A DNA stretch of 64,000 nucleotides from JAXMBN01 sp046349875 (GCA_046349875.1 JAXMBN010000001.1:124001-188000), one strand, 5' to 3'. Counted from the first letter of the stretch, positions 8,223 through 17,936 are shown. Notes: a model not told the origin generated them from the sequence alone. Numbers and translations are program-made.

Positions 8223-8468
8223 TTAACCGTTTGGTTCGTTGATTGCCTTGAGGGCTTGGATCAATAGGCCATACTCGTAGCGACAACAAACACACTGGGA
8301 GAGATGGCGTTTAACGCTTTCTAGCAATTCATTGGAATCCGTTCCATCCAATTCATGCTGCGCGTATTGATCCATCAGAGCTGCGCATCCATCGCAGCCA
8401 AGATGATCGGGCTGGGCCTCCCCGATGCTTTTCAGAAGTTCATTCGTTTGTTTGGGACTAAGTTTCAT
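8223..8468 (-). CDS. Zinc-finger anti-sigma factor (zf-HC2 / ZAS type)
   Basis: An 81-aa cytosolic protein with no membrane helix. It carries the ZAS signature H-x3-C-x2-C (HLSQCVCC) plus a further C-x2-C pair (GCDGC). The start codon overlaps the sigma factor stop by 4 bp (ATGA), the usual arrangement for a sigma/anti-sigma pair. ZAS proteins hold ECF sigma factors inactive and several respond to redox through the zinc cysteines; that this one senses oxidants is inference. It is followed by 214 bases and then the methionine-rich lipoprotein start. Confidence 0.8.
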   Translation of the reverse strand: MKLSPKQTNELLKSIGEAQPDHLGCDGCAALMDQYAQHELDGTDSNELLESVKRHLSQCVCCRYEYGLLIQALKAINEPNG

Positions 8469-9130
8469 GAGTGCCCCTTTCCGAGAACCCCGAGCACATC
8501 ATGATCCGTAAAGCCCTCTCTCGCAAAGCCTTCCTTCAATTTCATTCTTGCGTCGTGCAGTAGCTTGTAGACTGCATTTCTAGGAATTCGAAGCCGCTCG
8601 GCCAGTCCATCGGTGGAGTAACCATCCAATGCACCTCGCAAAGCTTCCCGTTGTCGGTCGGATAGGCTCTCTTGAATGAGACGCTGCAGGAGCTCCAAAA
8701 CTTCCCGATATTCGGCTTGGTTTTCCGGAATTTCGCCAAACGAACCTGAAAGGTCGATACGGTACCCATCTTGTCCATCAAAGGCCTCCAAAGACTGGTC
8801 CTGATGGTATTTGCGGCGAAGGGAACTCACTCCCGTCCGTATGGCGATCGTCATCGCCCACGTCGTAAAGCGTGATTTTCCATGGAATTGCGAGAGATTT
8901 GCCAGGATTTTGAGCAACGATTCCTGGGCAATGTCTTCCACCGAATAGGCAACCTCGTAGCTTTGTTGGAGCGATTTGCATAAGCCCCGAATCAAGATCA
9001 CCCGCAGTTCTTCGATCGCTCGATCTCGCTCTACATCATTGGCCGATAAACGCTCGACCCAGCCGTCGGAAACGGTGGAAAAGCTGGGGTTCGCGTGGGA
9101 AGTATCGGGGTCGATCATCATCCCGATCAT
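8465..9130 (-). CDS. ECF-type RNA polymerase sigma factor
   Basis: A 221-aa sigma-70 family protein. Region 2 is visible as AYSVEDIAQESLLKILANLSQFHGKSRFTTWAMTIA (split: sigma2 helix then the 'F--W---IA' block), and region 4 as LSDRQREALRGALDGYSTD-GLAERLRIPRNAVYKLLHDARMKLK. It heads a minus-strand cluster with its anti-sigma, the Met-rich lipoprotein, msrP and the msrQ fusion. By analogy to SigF of Azospira it may turn on the downstream genes under oxidative (hypochlorite) stress. I could not find a convincing shared promoter motif upstream of this gene and the lipoprotein. Confidence 0.87.
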   Translation of the reverse strand: MIGMMIDPDTSHANPSFSTVSDGWVERLSANDVERDRAIEELRVILIRGLCKSLQQSYEVAYSVEDIAQESLLKILANLSQFHGKSRFTTWAMTIAIRTGVSSLRRKYHQDQSLEAFDGQDGYRIDLSGSFGEIPENQAEYREVLELLQRLIQESLSDRQREALRGALDGYSTDGLAERLRIPRNAVYKLLHDARMKLKEGFAREGFTDHDVLGVLGKGHS

Positions 9131-9407
9131 TGTAGAAGCTCTTGCCAGGATTCTCTACCAATTTGCGCGGACCACATCGAAGACGTTTTACATCGTTGGC
9201 ATTCCACTCTCCAGTTCGCCTCTCGGTAAGCTTAGAACTACTCCAAAAAATCGTTGGTTCACTCCAAGCACCTTTCCTGATGCTTCGTGGGTTACAATGC
9301 GTCTCTTCTAAGTTTTTTCAGGCATCGGGTTGGCACCAGTGCGGTTCAAAAACCGGCCATCGATCCGACGTTTTTCCGACATAAACATGAGGCCGTACTA
9401 GGCACCT
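9131..9407. other. Intergenic region between divergent sigma and TPM genes
   Basis: About 280 bases that must hold the promoters of both divergent genes. No operator or RNA gene could be assigned. Confidence 0.4.
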
Positions 9408-10259
9408 ATGATAAGTGACTCGATTCTGCGACGTTGTTTGATCGTTGCTCAGGCCTTTCCTCTCTTAGAGATCTCGAAAGGAGCGATTGGTTCCCTTCTA
9501 CCAATCTTGCTGGCTCTCCTTTTCGTGGGACCGTTCGTACATGGACAAAATGCTCCGATCGATCTTCAGCCACCGGGAGATCGGGAGTTTCTTCGCGATC
9601 TCGCCGAGATGATCGATCCCGAGGATGAGACCAAGATACAGGAGGTTGCCAATCAGTTACTAACGGATCGAGCGACTCCGATCATCGTAGTCACCATCGA
9701 TTCGATGGCCGAACATGGAGGTGGCAATACAACGATCGAATCGTTCGCCATGACGCTCTTCAATCAATGGGGCATCGGTCACGAGAAATTGGGAAACCAA
9801 GGAATCCTTTTGCTGGTTTCGCAAATGGATCGAAAGGCGAGGATCGAATTAGGCAAAGGATGGGGACGAGACCAAGATGCCCTTTGTCAGCAGATCATGA
9901 ATGAAACGATCATCCCTCGTTTCAAACAGGGGCATTTTTCGGATGGCATTCTTCAAGGGGTTATTGCTCTCGACAAAATGGCTCGCGGCGAACCACTGCC
10001 TCAACCTCCCAAATCCTCTCTCTATTGGCTCTCCCTATTGGGAATGGCGGGACTCATCCTCTTTACTTCGATCTCGCTTGTTCGAAGAGGCTCGCAAGGT
10101 TGGGCGTGGTTGTTTTGGGGAACGGTGCTTACCATTCTCGGTGCCGTCTTGTATCACGTCCTGACCGAATCCGGTGGCTCGAGTGGTAGCCGAGGCTATA
10201 GTGGTGGATCTTTCGGTGGCGGTTCGTCGGGTGGTGGCGGAGCAACTGGTTCTTGGTAA
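9408..10259 (+). CDS. TPM-domain membrane protein with Gly/Ser-rich tail (YgcG family)
   Basis: A 283-aa protein. An N-terminal hydrophobic segment (LPILLALLFVGPFVHGQ) acts as signal or anchor. The TPM domain spans about residues 55-200, with the family's features ATPIIVVTID, LFNQWGIGHEKLGNQGILLLVS and ARIELGKGWG. Two transmembrane helices follow (about 205-250), and the end is a Gly/Ser-rich tail (SGGSFGGGSSGGGGATGSW) typical of this family. TPM proteins are implicated in envelope functions such as photosystem repair in plants; the bacterial role is poorly known. The next gene is a second TPM protein 21 bp downstream, so the pair is probably one operon. Confidence 0.82.
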   Translation: MISDSILRRCLIVAQAFPLLEISKGAIGSLLPILLALLFVGPFVHGQNAPIDLQPPGDREFLRDLAEMIDPEDETKIQEVANQLLTDRATPIIVVTIDSMAEHGGGNTTIESFAMTLFNQWGIGHEKLGNQGILLLVSQMDRKARIELGKGWGRDQDALCQQIMNETIIPRFKQGHFSDGILQGVIALDKMARGEPLPQPPKSSLYWLSLLGMAGLILFTSISLVRRGSQGWAWLFWGTVLTILGAVLYHVLTESGGSSGSRGYSGGSFGGGSSGGGGATGSW

Positions 10260-10280
10260 TCGCATCGAAGAGAAAGCAAC

Positions 10281-10955
10281 ATGAAATTGTCAGCACAATG
10301 GAAAGACCGCGATCGATCCAGGGTCAATCGAGCGATTCAGGAAGCGGAGAGCAAGACATCGGCAGAGATCGTTCCGGTCATCGCAACGAGTTCCGGTCGT
10401 TATGATCGGGCCGAAGATATCGTGGGTGTCTGGTTTGCGATCTTAGCGACCATTGGCATTGGACTTTGGGAGCCGATTCGTACTGCTACGCCGGGATCGT
10501 GGGATCATGATCCTTGGCCTCGTTTTGTAGTGAAGGTTGTAATCGCAATCATCGCGTGCTTTATCATTGGAGTCGTCACAGCATCGCGACTCCCTTGGCT
10601 CAGGCGTTGGTTCATCCCTCAGCGTCAAATGCGCGACGAAGTAGAAAGTCGATCACGGCAAGTCTTTTACGATTCGCGCATTCACCATACCGATACGGCT
10701 GCAGGCATCATGCTTTATGTTTCCATGGATGAACGCATGGCGACCGTATTGGCCGATCGAACCGTGCTTGAAAAGCTAGGACAAGGGCAACTGGATCGAC
10801 TCTGTTTGCAATTGACGGATCGACTCAAATCGATGGAGACAGTCGATGCTCTATGCCATACCATCGAAGAGATTGGTAATCTATTGGCTGGCCGACTTCC
10901 GCGACAACCCGACGATGTCAACGAATTGGCGGATGCCCTCATTCTCATCGACTAG
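10281..10955 (+). CDS. Second TPM-domain membrane protein
   Basis: 224 aa. The N-terminal part (VNRAIQEAESKTSAEIVPVIATSSGRYDRAED) is the start of a TPM domain. It is interrupted by two predicted transmembrane helices (about residues 52-70 and 85-110). The domain then continues with QVFYDSRIHHTDTAAGIMLYVSMDERMATVLAD. This split-TPM layout with central helices is known from the smaller partner that accompanies YgcG-like proteins. It begins 21 bp after its neighbour. Both probably form one membrane complex (inference). Confidence 0.78.
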   Translation: MKLSAQWKDRDRSRVNRAIQEAESKTSAEIVPVIATSSGRYDRAEDIVGVWFAILATIGIGLWEPIRTATPGSWDHDPWPRFVVKVVIAIIACFIIGVVTASRLPWLRRWFIPQRQMRDEVESRSRQVFYDSRIHHTDTAAGIMLYVSMDERMATVLADRTVLEKLGQGQLDRLCLQLTDRLKSMETVDALCHTIEEIGNLLAGRLPRQPDDVNELADALILID

Positions 10956-11330
10956 TCGCTTCATGGACATGGCCCGAGCTCTCCCGTCTTGAATCTCATC
11001 TTCATGGGGATCACCTCTTTTGTGATGTCGGCGGGAGCCTGGAAAGTGATCCTGCTCGCTACGAGCGAAACCGAGAGTGAAGATGCGATGAGTGGCGAAG
11101 CCCTCCAAACGAAAGTCGGATGAAATAGATCTCGAGAGAATCCTTCCAGGGGACGCGTTGTTCAAGATGCCTGTCAATGGAGGTGATGTAGTCGTTGCTT
11201 CCGAGGAACAGAGGAAGATTCCTCCCAAGGGACTGGGAGTCGACATTGGGTGTTGTCGATGGGACACGCCCAAGCTGATATCGAGTAAAATGAGAACTTC
11301 CTTTCCTCTTTCAGCGGGAGTGTTCCTTCG
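10956..11330. other. Intergenic region, no gene assigned
   Basis: About 375 bases. Open frames on both strands here have no signal peptide, ribosome site or family resemblance, so I regard them as chance. A promoter for the downstream PQQ-like gene should lie in the right half, but no clear motif was seen. Confidence 0.4.
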
Positions 11331-12605
11331 ATGTCGGTTTCCATGCGTTCATCTTTGTTGGCCCTGTCTCTTTCCTTCGTTTCCATCTCGAGCGTGTTTG
11401 CGCAAGTAGGTGGATACAAGGAGCTGTCGAAGTCTGATTGGCCGTGGTGGCGTGGCCCGATGCACAATGGTGTGGCCGACGCAGACCCATCGCTGGTAAC
11501 CGAATGGAGCGCTGATGCGAACGTCCTATGGTCTGCCGATCTTCCTGGGCGAGGCAACAGTTCACCAATAGTTGTTGGAACAACTATTTATCTGACGACG
11601 TGCAATGAAGAAACGGGAAGCCAAACGGTCCTAGCGATCGACCGTCGCAATGGGAAACCGCTTTGGAAGACCGACGTGTTTGCTTCGGGTGCGATGCGTA
11701 AGAACAGCCGATCGACCGGAGCCTCATCGACACTCGCTTGCGATGGCAAGCAACTCTACGGCACCTTTGCTAATAATGGAGGCGTTCATGTCGTAGCCCT
11801 GACGCTTGCTGGCGCCAAGGTATGGGAACAAAAGCTTTGCGATTACCAAATCCACCAAGGATATGGTGCTTCGCCGGCTCTTTATGAAAATCTCGTCATT
11901 GCCATTGCAGACACCAAAGGGGGCGGCTCAATTGCAGCCTATCAGCGCGCGACAGGTAGCCTTGTTTGGAAGCGTGAACGTCCTTCCAATCCCAACTATC
12001 CTTCTCCCATCATTCTTCCGATCGGCGGTAAGGATCAATTGCTCATGACCGGATGCGATCTGGTCACGAGCCTCGATCCTAAGACGGGAAGTACCCTCTG
12101 GGAAGTCGAAGGGGCAACCACTGAATGTGTCACATCGACGGTGACGGATGGCGTCCACGTCTATTCTTCCGGAGGCTATCCGACCAATCACGTCGCAGCC
12201 ATCAAAGCCGACGGTAGTAAAACGATCGCTTGGACCAACAAGAGTCGCGTCTACGTACCATCGATGCTCATGAAAGAAGGTTATCTGTATGCGGTGATGG
12301 ACGAAGGCATTGCTGTTTGTTGGAAGTCGGATACGGGGAAAGAAATGTGGAAGCAACGATTGGGAGGCAATTTTAGCGCTTCACCAGTCCTGGTCGGCGA
12401 TCGTATCTATGCCATCAACGAAACAGGCGAAACATTTGTATTCCGCGCATCGCCCGAGAAGTTCGAAAAAATTGCCTCCAACAAATTGGGCGATGAAGCT
12501 TTTGCAACGCCCACGATTTGCGGTGGAAAGATCTACTTGCGAGTCGCGGTCGGGGCAGGGGAGCAGCGCCAAGAAAAGCTCTATTGCATCGGCAAGAAAG
12601 ATTAG
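11331..12605 (+). CDS. Secreted PQQ-like beta-propeller repeat protein
   Basis: A 424-aa exported protein. GGGAG lies 9 bases before the ATG, followed by signal peptide MSVSMRSSLLALSLSFVSI and cleavage near VFAQ. The mature start WPWWRGPMHNGVAD is the planctomycete PQQ-like signature. Blade motifs recur (AIDRRNGKPLWKTDVF, AYQRATGSLVWKRE, SLDPKTGSTLWEVE). A tandem sequence GRGNSSPIVVGTTIYLTT parallels the paralogue at 3372-4685. The function is unknown beyond a probable extracytoplasmic scaffold or binding protein. It stands alone, 149 bp before the UbiB-like kinase. Confidence 0.85.
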   Translation: MSVSMRSSLLALSLSFVSISSVFAQVGGYKELSKSDWPWWRGPMHNGVADADPSLVTEWSADANVLWSADLPGRGNSSPIVVGTTIYLTTCNEETGSQTVLAIDRRNGKPLWKTDVFASGAMRKNSRSTGASSTLACDGKQLYGTFANNGGVHVVALTLAGAKVWEQKLCDYQIHQGYGASPALYENLVIAIADTKGGGSIAAYQRATGSLVWKRERPSNPNYPSPIILPIGGKDQLLMTGCDLVTSLDPKTGSTLWEVEGATTECVTSTVTDGVHVYSSGGYPTNHVAAIKADGSKTIAWTNKSRVYVPSMLMKEGYLYAVMDEGIAVCWKSDTGKEMWKQRLGGNFSASPVLVGDRIYAINETGETFVFRASPEKFEKIASNKLGDEAFATPTICGGKIYLRVAVGAGEQRQEKLYCIGKKD

Positions 12606-12753
12606 GGCGATCCGCTTTGCCATCCGTTTTATCGTCAAAACCAGCACGATTGGAATCGATTCAAAGGCTCGGCCTCAGATGGCCCCCTTGGGCTGGAGAA
12701 TCCTGGATTAGAATAAAGCCATTCGCTTCTTTTGAACCAGGTGCTGGCGATCC

Positions 12754-14478
12754 ATGAAGATCGGTTCCATTCCTCAAATCTATCGCAACCTTCGCCGATG
12801 GCAGGAGATCATCGTCGTATTGCGGCGTTATGGATTGGCGGACTGGCTAAGCAAGATCAAGGTCGATTTCATCCGCGACTGGCTCAAGGATCCTCAGGGA
12901 GTGCCATTAGCCAGTTATTCGCGCGAAACGCGGATTCGCATGGCTCTCACCGACCTCGGCCCTACCTTCATCAAGTTAGGGCAAGTTCTTTCGCTACGTC
13001 CCGATCTGGTCGGTCCTGATTTGGCAACCGAACTGCAGCAATTACAGACTCAGGTTCCAGCCGACTCTTACGACCTGGTTCGCGCGAAGGTCGAATCGGA
13101 ACTGAAGGCTCCGATCGAAGTACTCTTCGAAAGCTTCGAAGAAAAACCGATCGCATCGGCTTCGATTGGACAAGTTCACCTCGCTACCTTGCACGATGGT
13201 ACGAGCGTCGTGGTAAAGGTCCAGCATCACGACATTCGCAAAACGGTTCAAGAAGACCTCGAAGTATTAGCTGGTCTCGCCGTCTTGGCCGAGCGCATTC
13301 CCGAAATTGCCGCATGGCAACCAAGAACATTGGTCGATCAGCTATCGAAGTCATTGCATCGCGAGCTCAGTTTTAATCGAGAACTCAACAACCTGTTGAT
13401 GTTTCAAGCGGAGCTAAAGACATTTCCAGGGTTGCACATTCCTACACCCTTTGCCGATCTTTCTAGCGCCCAAGTTTTGACGATGGAACGAATCGAAGGG
13501 CGACGGATCAGCCAAATTGATTCGCTGGCAGATCGTCGTGATCTCGATGCAGACTTGCGTGAATGGAATGAGCATACCGCCAAGAAGGCGGCGGAACTCT
13601 ACATGGAGATGATCTTTCGGCTTGGGACCTATCACGCCGATCCTCATCCCGGAAACATCTTGGTATGCAATGATGGACGGCTAGGGTTGCTCGATTTCGG
13701 AATGGTTGGACGAATCGACGACAAACTTCGCGAATCGATCGAAGAGATGTTGCTCGCAGTTTCCAACCGCGATTCGGCATTGCTGACATCCCTCATCAAG
13801 CGCGTTGGAAAAGTACCACTCAAACTCGATACCAGCAATTTAAGTATTGATGTTGCCGAACTCATCGCAACCTATGGCTCGCAACCTTTAGAGCGATTCG
13901 ACTTGGCTGGGGCATTGAACGATGTCACCGACATTTTGCACCGACATCGTATCATCCTTCCACCGCAAACATCGATGCTCATTCGAACCCTGATCGTTCT
14001 GGAAGGGACATTGCATCAACTGAATCCTCACTTCAGTTTGCTGGAAGTGATGCAGCCCATGTTTCGCAAGATGTGGTTTCGTCGTTTGTTGCCGCAGCGA
14101 CAGGTACGACGCTTGCGCCGCATGTATGTCGAATTAGAAGGACTTGTAGAAAAGCTTCCATCGCAGATTAGCGGACTCTTGGAGTTGGTTCAGGAAGGGC
14201 GGCTCGACGTCCATCTTTCGCATCGCGGGCTAAATCCATCTATCAATCGCCTTGTACTGGGAATGCTTACTAGTTCTCTCTTCTTGGGTTCTTCGGTTTT
14301 GCTCGCCTACAAAGTTCCCCCCGTATTGTTCACCGAGCTTGGACCATTGGGTCTAAAAGACCTTTCCGTTCTAGGGATTCTTGGATTTGCAATGAGCATC
14401 CTGGTGAGCTTACGGTTGATCTTGGCGATCAGCAAATCGGGGCATCTCGACCCGGTCAACGAAGAGGATCTCACATAG
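12754..14478 (+). CDS. ubiB-like: ABC1/UbiB (AarF) family atypical kinase
   Basis: 574 aa. The family-defining KxGQ motif is seen as TFIKLGQVLSLRPD, the Ala-rich loop replacing the Gly-rich loop as ASASIGQVHLA, and the catalytic centre as YHADPHPGNILV followed by LLDFGMVG (DFG-like). The C-terminus ends in two membrane helices (about 505-525 and 535-565). UbiB proteins are ATPases/kinases needed for ubiquinone or other isoprenoid-lipid metabolism and act at the inner membrane. No quinone biosynthesis gene is adjacent, so its pathway here is inference. Length and domain order are normal for the family. Confidence 0.9.
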   Translation: MKIGSIPQIYRNLRRWQEIIVVLRRYGLADWLSKIKVDFIRDWLKDPQGVPLASYSRETRIRMALTDLGPTFIKLGQVLSLRPDLVGPDLATELQQLQTQVPADSYDLVRAKVESELKAPIEVLFESFEEKPIASASIGQVHLATLHDGTSVVVKVQHHDIRKTVQEDLEVLAGLAVLAERIPEIAAWQPRTLVDQLSKSLHRELSFNRELNNLLMFQAELKTFPGLHIPTPFADLSSAQVLTMERIEGRRISQIDSLADRRDLDADLREWNEHTAKKAAELYMEMIFRLGTYHADPHPGNILVCNDGRLGLLDFGMVGRIDDKLRESIEEMLLAVSNRDSALLTSLIKRVGKVPLKLDTSNLSIDVAELIATYGSQPLERFDLAGALNDVTDILHRHRIILPPQTSMLIRTLIVLEGTLHQLNPHFSLLEVMQPMFRKMWFRRLLPQRQVRRLRRMYVELEGLVEKLPSQISGLLELVQEGRLDVHLSHRGLNPSINRLVLGMLTSSLFLGSSVLLAYKVPPVLFTELGPLGLKDLSVLGILGFAMSILVSLRLILAISKSGHLDPVNEEDLT

Positions 14479-14659
14479 TCGGCCGATCGCGAGTCTCGAA
14501 ACGTGTCGAGCGTCTTGGCGAACGGGAGGAATTGTGAGCGAGATGTTGCCACTCGGCCTCGACTGGGAGTTACAATGAGCCGAATTGCGTTGGCAGCCGA
14601 TGGCAGAGTCGTGTTGCATCGCGAATGGCTTGTTCCCCTTCCCACCTCGGAGTCCCACC

Positions 14660-16690
14660 ATGCGATTGCGCGCGCTCGCCGCTTGTGCTCTGGCCCTGTC
14701 GACCTCTCTACCTTGCGATCAGCAAGCTCAAGGCCAAGAGAAACCACCGACTTACAAACCTGCTTTGAAAGATCTTGATGGGCATTTTCCTTTCGATGTT
14801 CCGTCGAGCCGCGAAGCGTGGGAGAAACGAGCTGCGGAAGTACGCCAACAGTTGAAGACGACCTTGGGTGTCTATCCAACTCCTGCCCTAGCACCATTGA
14901 ATCCGATCGTCCATTCGCCCAAAAAGATGGATGGATATGTGGTCGAGAAGGTCATCTTGGAAAGTCTTCCAGGACTCTATGTGACAGGTACTCTTTTTCG
15001 TCCCGATCAGCCGGCGACGGGAAAGCGGCCAGGCATGTTGGTCGCGCATGGTCACTGGGACAACGCCCGCTTTTATGACTTGAATCAAAAGGAAATTCAT
15101 CGCCTCTTAGCGAATGGTGAAGAACGATTTTACAATGCGGCTCGCAATCACCTGCAAGCCAAGTGCGTACAGTTGGCTCGCATGGGTTGCGTGGTCTTCT
15201 TCTGGGACATGCTCGGTTATTGCGACAGTCAGCAGATTGCCATGCGAGCTCACCGCTATGCCAAGCCAACTCCAGAAGAGGCCACCAATGATCAAGGTTG
15301 GGTACTCTTCAGCCCAGAAGCTGAAGGGCACTATCAATCTGTGATCGGTATTCAAACGATTCATTCGAGCCGCGCGCTCGATTTTCTCTTGAGCCTCCCT
15401 GAAGTCGACTCGCAAAAAATTGGGATGACAGGCGCGAGTGGAGGTGGATCGCAAACATTTTTGGCCAGTGCTATTGATCCTCGCATCCAATTGGCTTTCC
15501 CTGCCGTGATGGTGAGCACCGGCATGCAAGGAGGATGTACTTGTGAGAATGCATCGGGTCTGCGAGTCAACACGGGCAATGTCGAGATCGCTGCGTTGTT
15601 TGCTCCGAAGCCACTCGGCATGACAGCGGCCGATGACTGGACACGCAATATGCATGTCGATGGATTCCCCGAGCTCAAAAAACTGTATGGACTCTATGGA
15701 GCTGCCGATAAAGTCGCTTTATTCCCTTCGTTGCATTACGGTCACAACTACAATCACATCAGCCGTGTTGCCCTTTATGGATGGGTCAACAAACATTTCC
15801 AACTTGGCCTTCTTGAAACCAGTCTTGGAACGCGATTTTTTGAATACCTTTCCGGCCAAGAGTTGACGGTGTGGGACGATCAACATCCTAAACCTGAAAG
15901 TGGTTTGATCTTCGAGCGAAAGCTTCTCAAAGCGTGGAGTGATGCCGCAACGAAACAACTTCTCACCGGGGATGCTAGTCAAGTCCGCGGTCAATTGAGT
16001 GGCGGATGGACGTCCTCTTGGCACCTGCCAAAAAACAAGTCGCCCAACCGCGCAACTCCAGGCACCACCGCTGGTGCCCTTAGTTATACGATCAAGTCGC
16101 AAGGCAAGGCCTTCGCTTTGCTCCAAGAAGAAGCGGACAAGAATCGGAATGGGTCGCGTGTTATTCTTCAAGTCGCTCACGGTACCTACGACACCAATGC
16201 TGGATACGCTACCCAACCATCGGAATCGAGTATGAAAGATCGCGAGTTGCTTGTATCGATCGTTGGCCGCCCCAATGCGATTGTAGGCGACTACTATTCG
16301 TTGGAAGATGCCGCTCGCCAACCGCTGGTGGGTAATCCACGCCGATCGGCCGCGTATACATTTGGCTACAATGAATTCGTTCGTGTGCGTTCGGTCGCTT
16401 CTTCTGTGAAAGCGGCCAACGGGTATGCAACCAAAGCCAATCAAAAGATTACGCTGTGGGCGACAGGAAACGATTCGTTCAATGCCGCCGCAGCAGCTTA
16501 TCTCGCCCCAGAGTCCGTTGGAAACCTGGTGCTTGTCGACAATGGTTCACGTCTAGCCGATGCGAAAGATATCGATGACCCTGACTTCATCCCTGGATCG
16601 CTTCGCTTTCAGGATTGGCCAGGTTTGGTCGCAAGCCTTTCGCAGACCAAAGTCAAAGTGGTCCTCACCGGGAAAAGGAAAGGATCGTAA
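14660..16690 (+). CDS. Secreted alpha/beta-hydrolase (acetyl xylan esterase-like), about 676 aa
   Basis: The start at 14660 gives signal peptide MRLRALAACALALSTSLPC; 25 in-frame upstream codons spoil it and are unlikely. The hydrolase domain has the nucleophile elbow GMTGASGGGSQTFLAS and a late histidine block (HYGHNYNHISRVALYGWVNKHF). The segment HGHWDNARF near residue 130 resembles the oxyanion-hole 'HG' motif. Planctomycetes carry many such esterases acting on polysaccharide or other ester substrates; this one's substrate is unknown. The C-terminal 250 residues (from about 430) form a second region I do not recognise. Confidence 0.78.
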   Translation: MRLRALAACALALSTSLPCDQQAQGQEKPPTYKPALKDLDGHFPFDVPSSREAWEKRAAEVRQQLKTTLGVYPTPALAPLNPIVHSPKKMDGYVVEKVILESLPGLYVTGTLFRPDQPATGKRPGMLVAHGHWDNARFYDLNQKEIHRLLANGEERFYNAARNHLQAKCVQLARMGCVVFFWDMLGYCDSQQIAMRAHRYAKPTPEEATNDQGWVLFSPEAEGHYQSVIGIQTIHSSRALDFLLSLPEVDSQKIGMTGASGGGSQTFLASAIDPRIQLAFPAVMVSTGMQGGCTCENASGLRVNTGNVEIAALFAPKPLGMTAADDWTRNMHVDGFPELKKLYGLYGAADKVALFPSLHYGHNYNHISRVALYGWVNKHFQLGLLETSLGTRFFEYLSGQELTVWDDQHPKPESGLIFERKLLKAWSDAATKQLLTGDASQVRGQLSGGWTSSWHLPKNKSPNRATPGTTAGALSYTIKSQGKAFALLQEEADKNRNGSRVILQVAHGTYDTNAGYATQPSESSMKDRELLVSIVGRPNAIVGDYYSLEDAARQPLVGNPRRSAAYTFGYNEFVRVRSVASSVKAANGYATKANQKITLWATGNDSFNAAAAAYLAPESVGNLVLVDNGSRLADAKDIDDPDFIPGSLRFQDWPGLVASLSQTKVKVVLTGKRKGS

Positions 16691-16741
16691 GGATTGGAAA
16701 ACACTGCAAGACAAAGGACTGCTTACGCACGTTGAGTTCGT

Positions 16742-17931
16742 TCAAGGTCCTTGAGTCTGATAGGTGGAACCCGAACAACGATGGGCGAGGTCCCGGCGAC
16801 CTCGCCTTTTCATTGAGTGGGTTTGAAGACTATGCTTATGCAGACAGTAGATCGGTGGAAGATCCTGGCTGAGACATTGCCAATGATCACCGAGATCGGA
16901 AGATGCCCACAGGCCTCCCGTGGTAGATCCCATGCTTAACCAATGGCCTTCTGAATCGATTTCGAGCGCATGTCGATAGACGAGATGATAGGCATGCTGT
17001 TGTGGCAAGCCTTGGCGAAGAATATCGAACGATTGGCCACCATCGCTTGTACGCGTCACGACGAATTGACCGTCGACTGGATAGCGATCAGCATCTTTGC
17101 ATGCCGGAACAAACCATGCCATCTCGGGATTCTTGGGATGTACGGCTACCGCAAAACCGAACCCCGATGGTTTCACGTTCGAAACTCGACCCAATCTTGG
17201 CAACCATTGGTCGTACGAAAGATCCCGTTGTGATGTTGCACCCAAAATACATCGGGACGCGACCTGCACTGGACCATTCGGTGCGGATCTTGGATGTCGG
17301 GATTGAATGCCTGATCAGGTGGCATATATTCGGCTCGCATTCCATTCGCACGTACATTCCACGTGTTCCCGCCATCTCGCGTTTGCCAAACGCCACCACA
17401 CGATATCGCCAAGGTCACAATGTTGGTATCGTTGGGATCAATGCATAGAGAGTGGATACCAGGCAAATCGTATCCTCCTCCAAACCAGTGCTTTCGATTA
17501 GGGCAATTCCATAAGGGCATGTTGAGTTGCCAGGATTCGCCGCGATCGTCGGAGCTAAAAAGACCACCGGGCAATGTCCCGCACCAAAGTCGGGATTGGT
17601 GGGCTCCCTCCATGGCCCAGATCATATCGAGCGACCAAGGAATCGGCTTGTTTCGGATCGGATCAATAATGTCGGGAACATCGTCGGGCTTGGGTGGGTA
17701 GGTCGGCGTTGCGATTTCCTTCCACGTTTGTCCACCATCATCGGAATGATGCACCTTCGCTCCAAAGTGCCCGTGCTTAAGACAAGCGTACACGGTATCG
17801 CTTTGCTCCGAAGCGCATACCATCGTCACGTGAGCCCCTAAAAAATCGGTCTTTTGAATGGACCATTGACCTCGATGGCACTCCCAGCGCATCAGCCCTT
17901 TGCGAGTTCCTACCCAAAGCTTGCCTGCCAT
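16742..17931 (-). pseudogene. BNR/sortilin-like repeat protein with one frameshift
   Basis: The gene begins at 17931 with KLWVGTRKGLMRWECHRGQW and the Asp-box repeats HHSDDGGQTWKEI, FSSDDRGESWQL and QTRDGGNTWNVR. It then hits a TGA just after NGCQDWVEF. The continuation in the next frame starts VSNVKPSGFGFAVAVHPKNP and runs to 16742, including RTSDGGQSFDIL and ASSDLGDHWQCL. Restoring one G near 17193 (GTCGAGTTTCG to GTCGAGGTTTCG) joins the two parts as DWVEVSNVKPSGFG, as in intact relatives. So a single 1-nt deletion, or a sequencing error, splits a gene of about 396 codons. It lies 5 bp after the MoaD-like gene, a pairing seen in other bacteria. Confidence 0.8.
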
Positions 17932-17936
17932 CCTGC

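Noticed and set aside
9131..9200. ECF promoter (AAC ... CGTC) before the sigma factor gene
   Set aside because: CCAAC and ACGTC occur but the spacing of about 9 bases is far too short, and no matching pair was found before the lipoprotein gene.
10881..11409. Open frames of about 100-130 codons on both strands between the TPM and PQQ-like genes
   Set aside because: No family resemblance, signal peptide or ribosome site; overlapping opposite-strand frames typical of chance.
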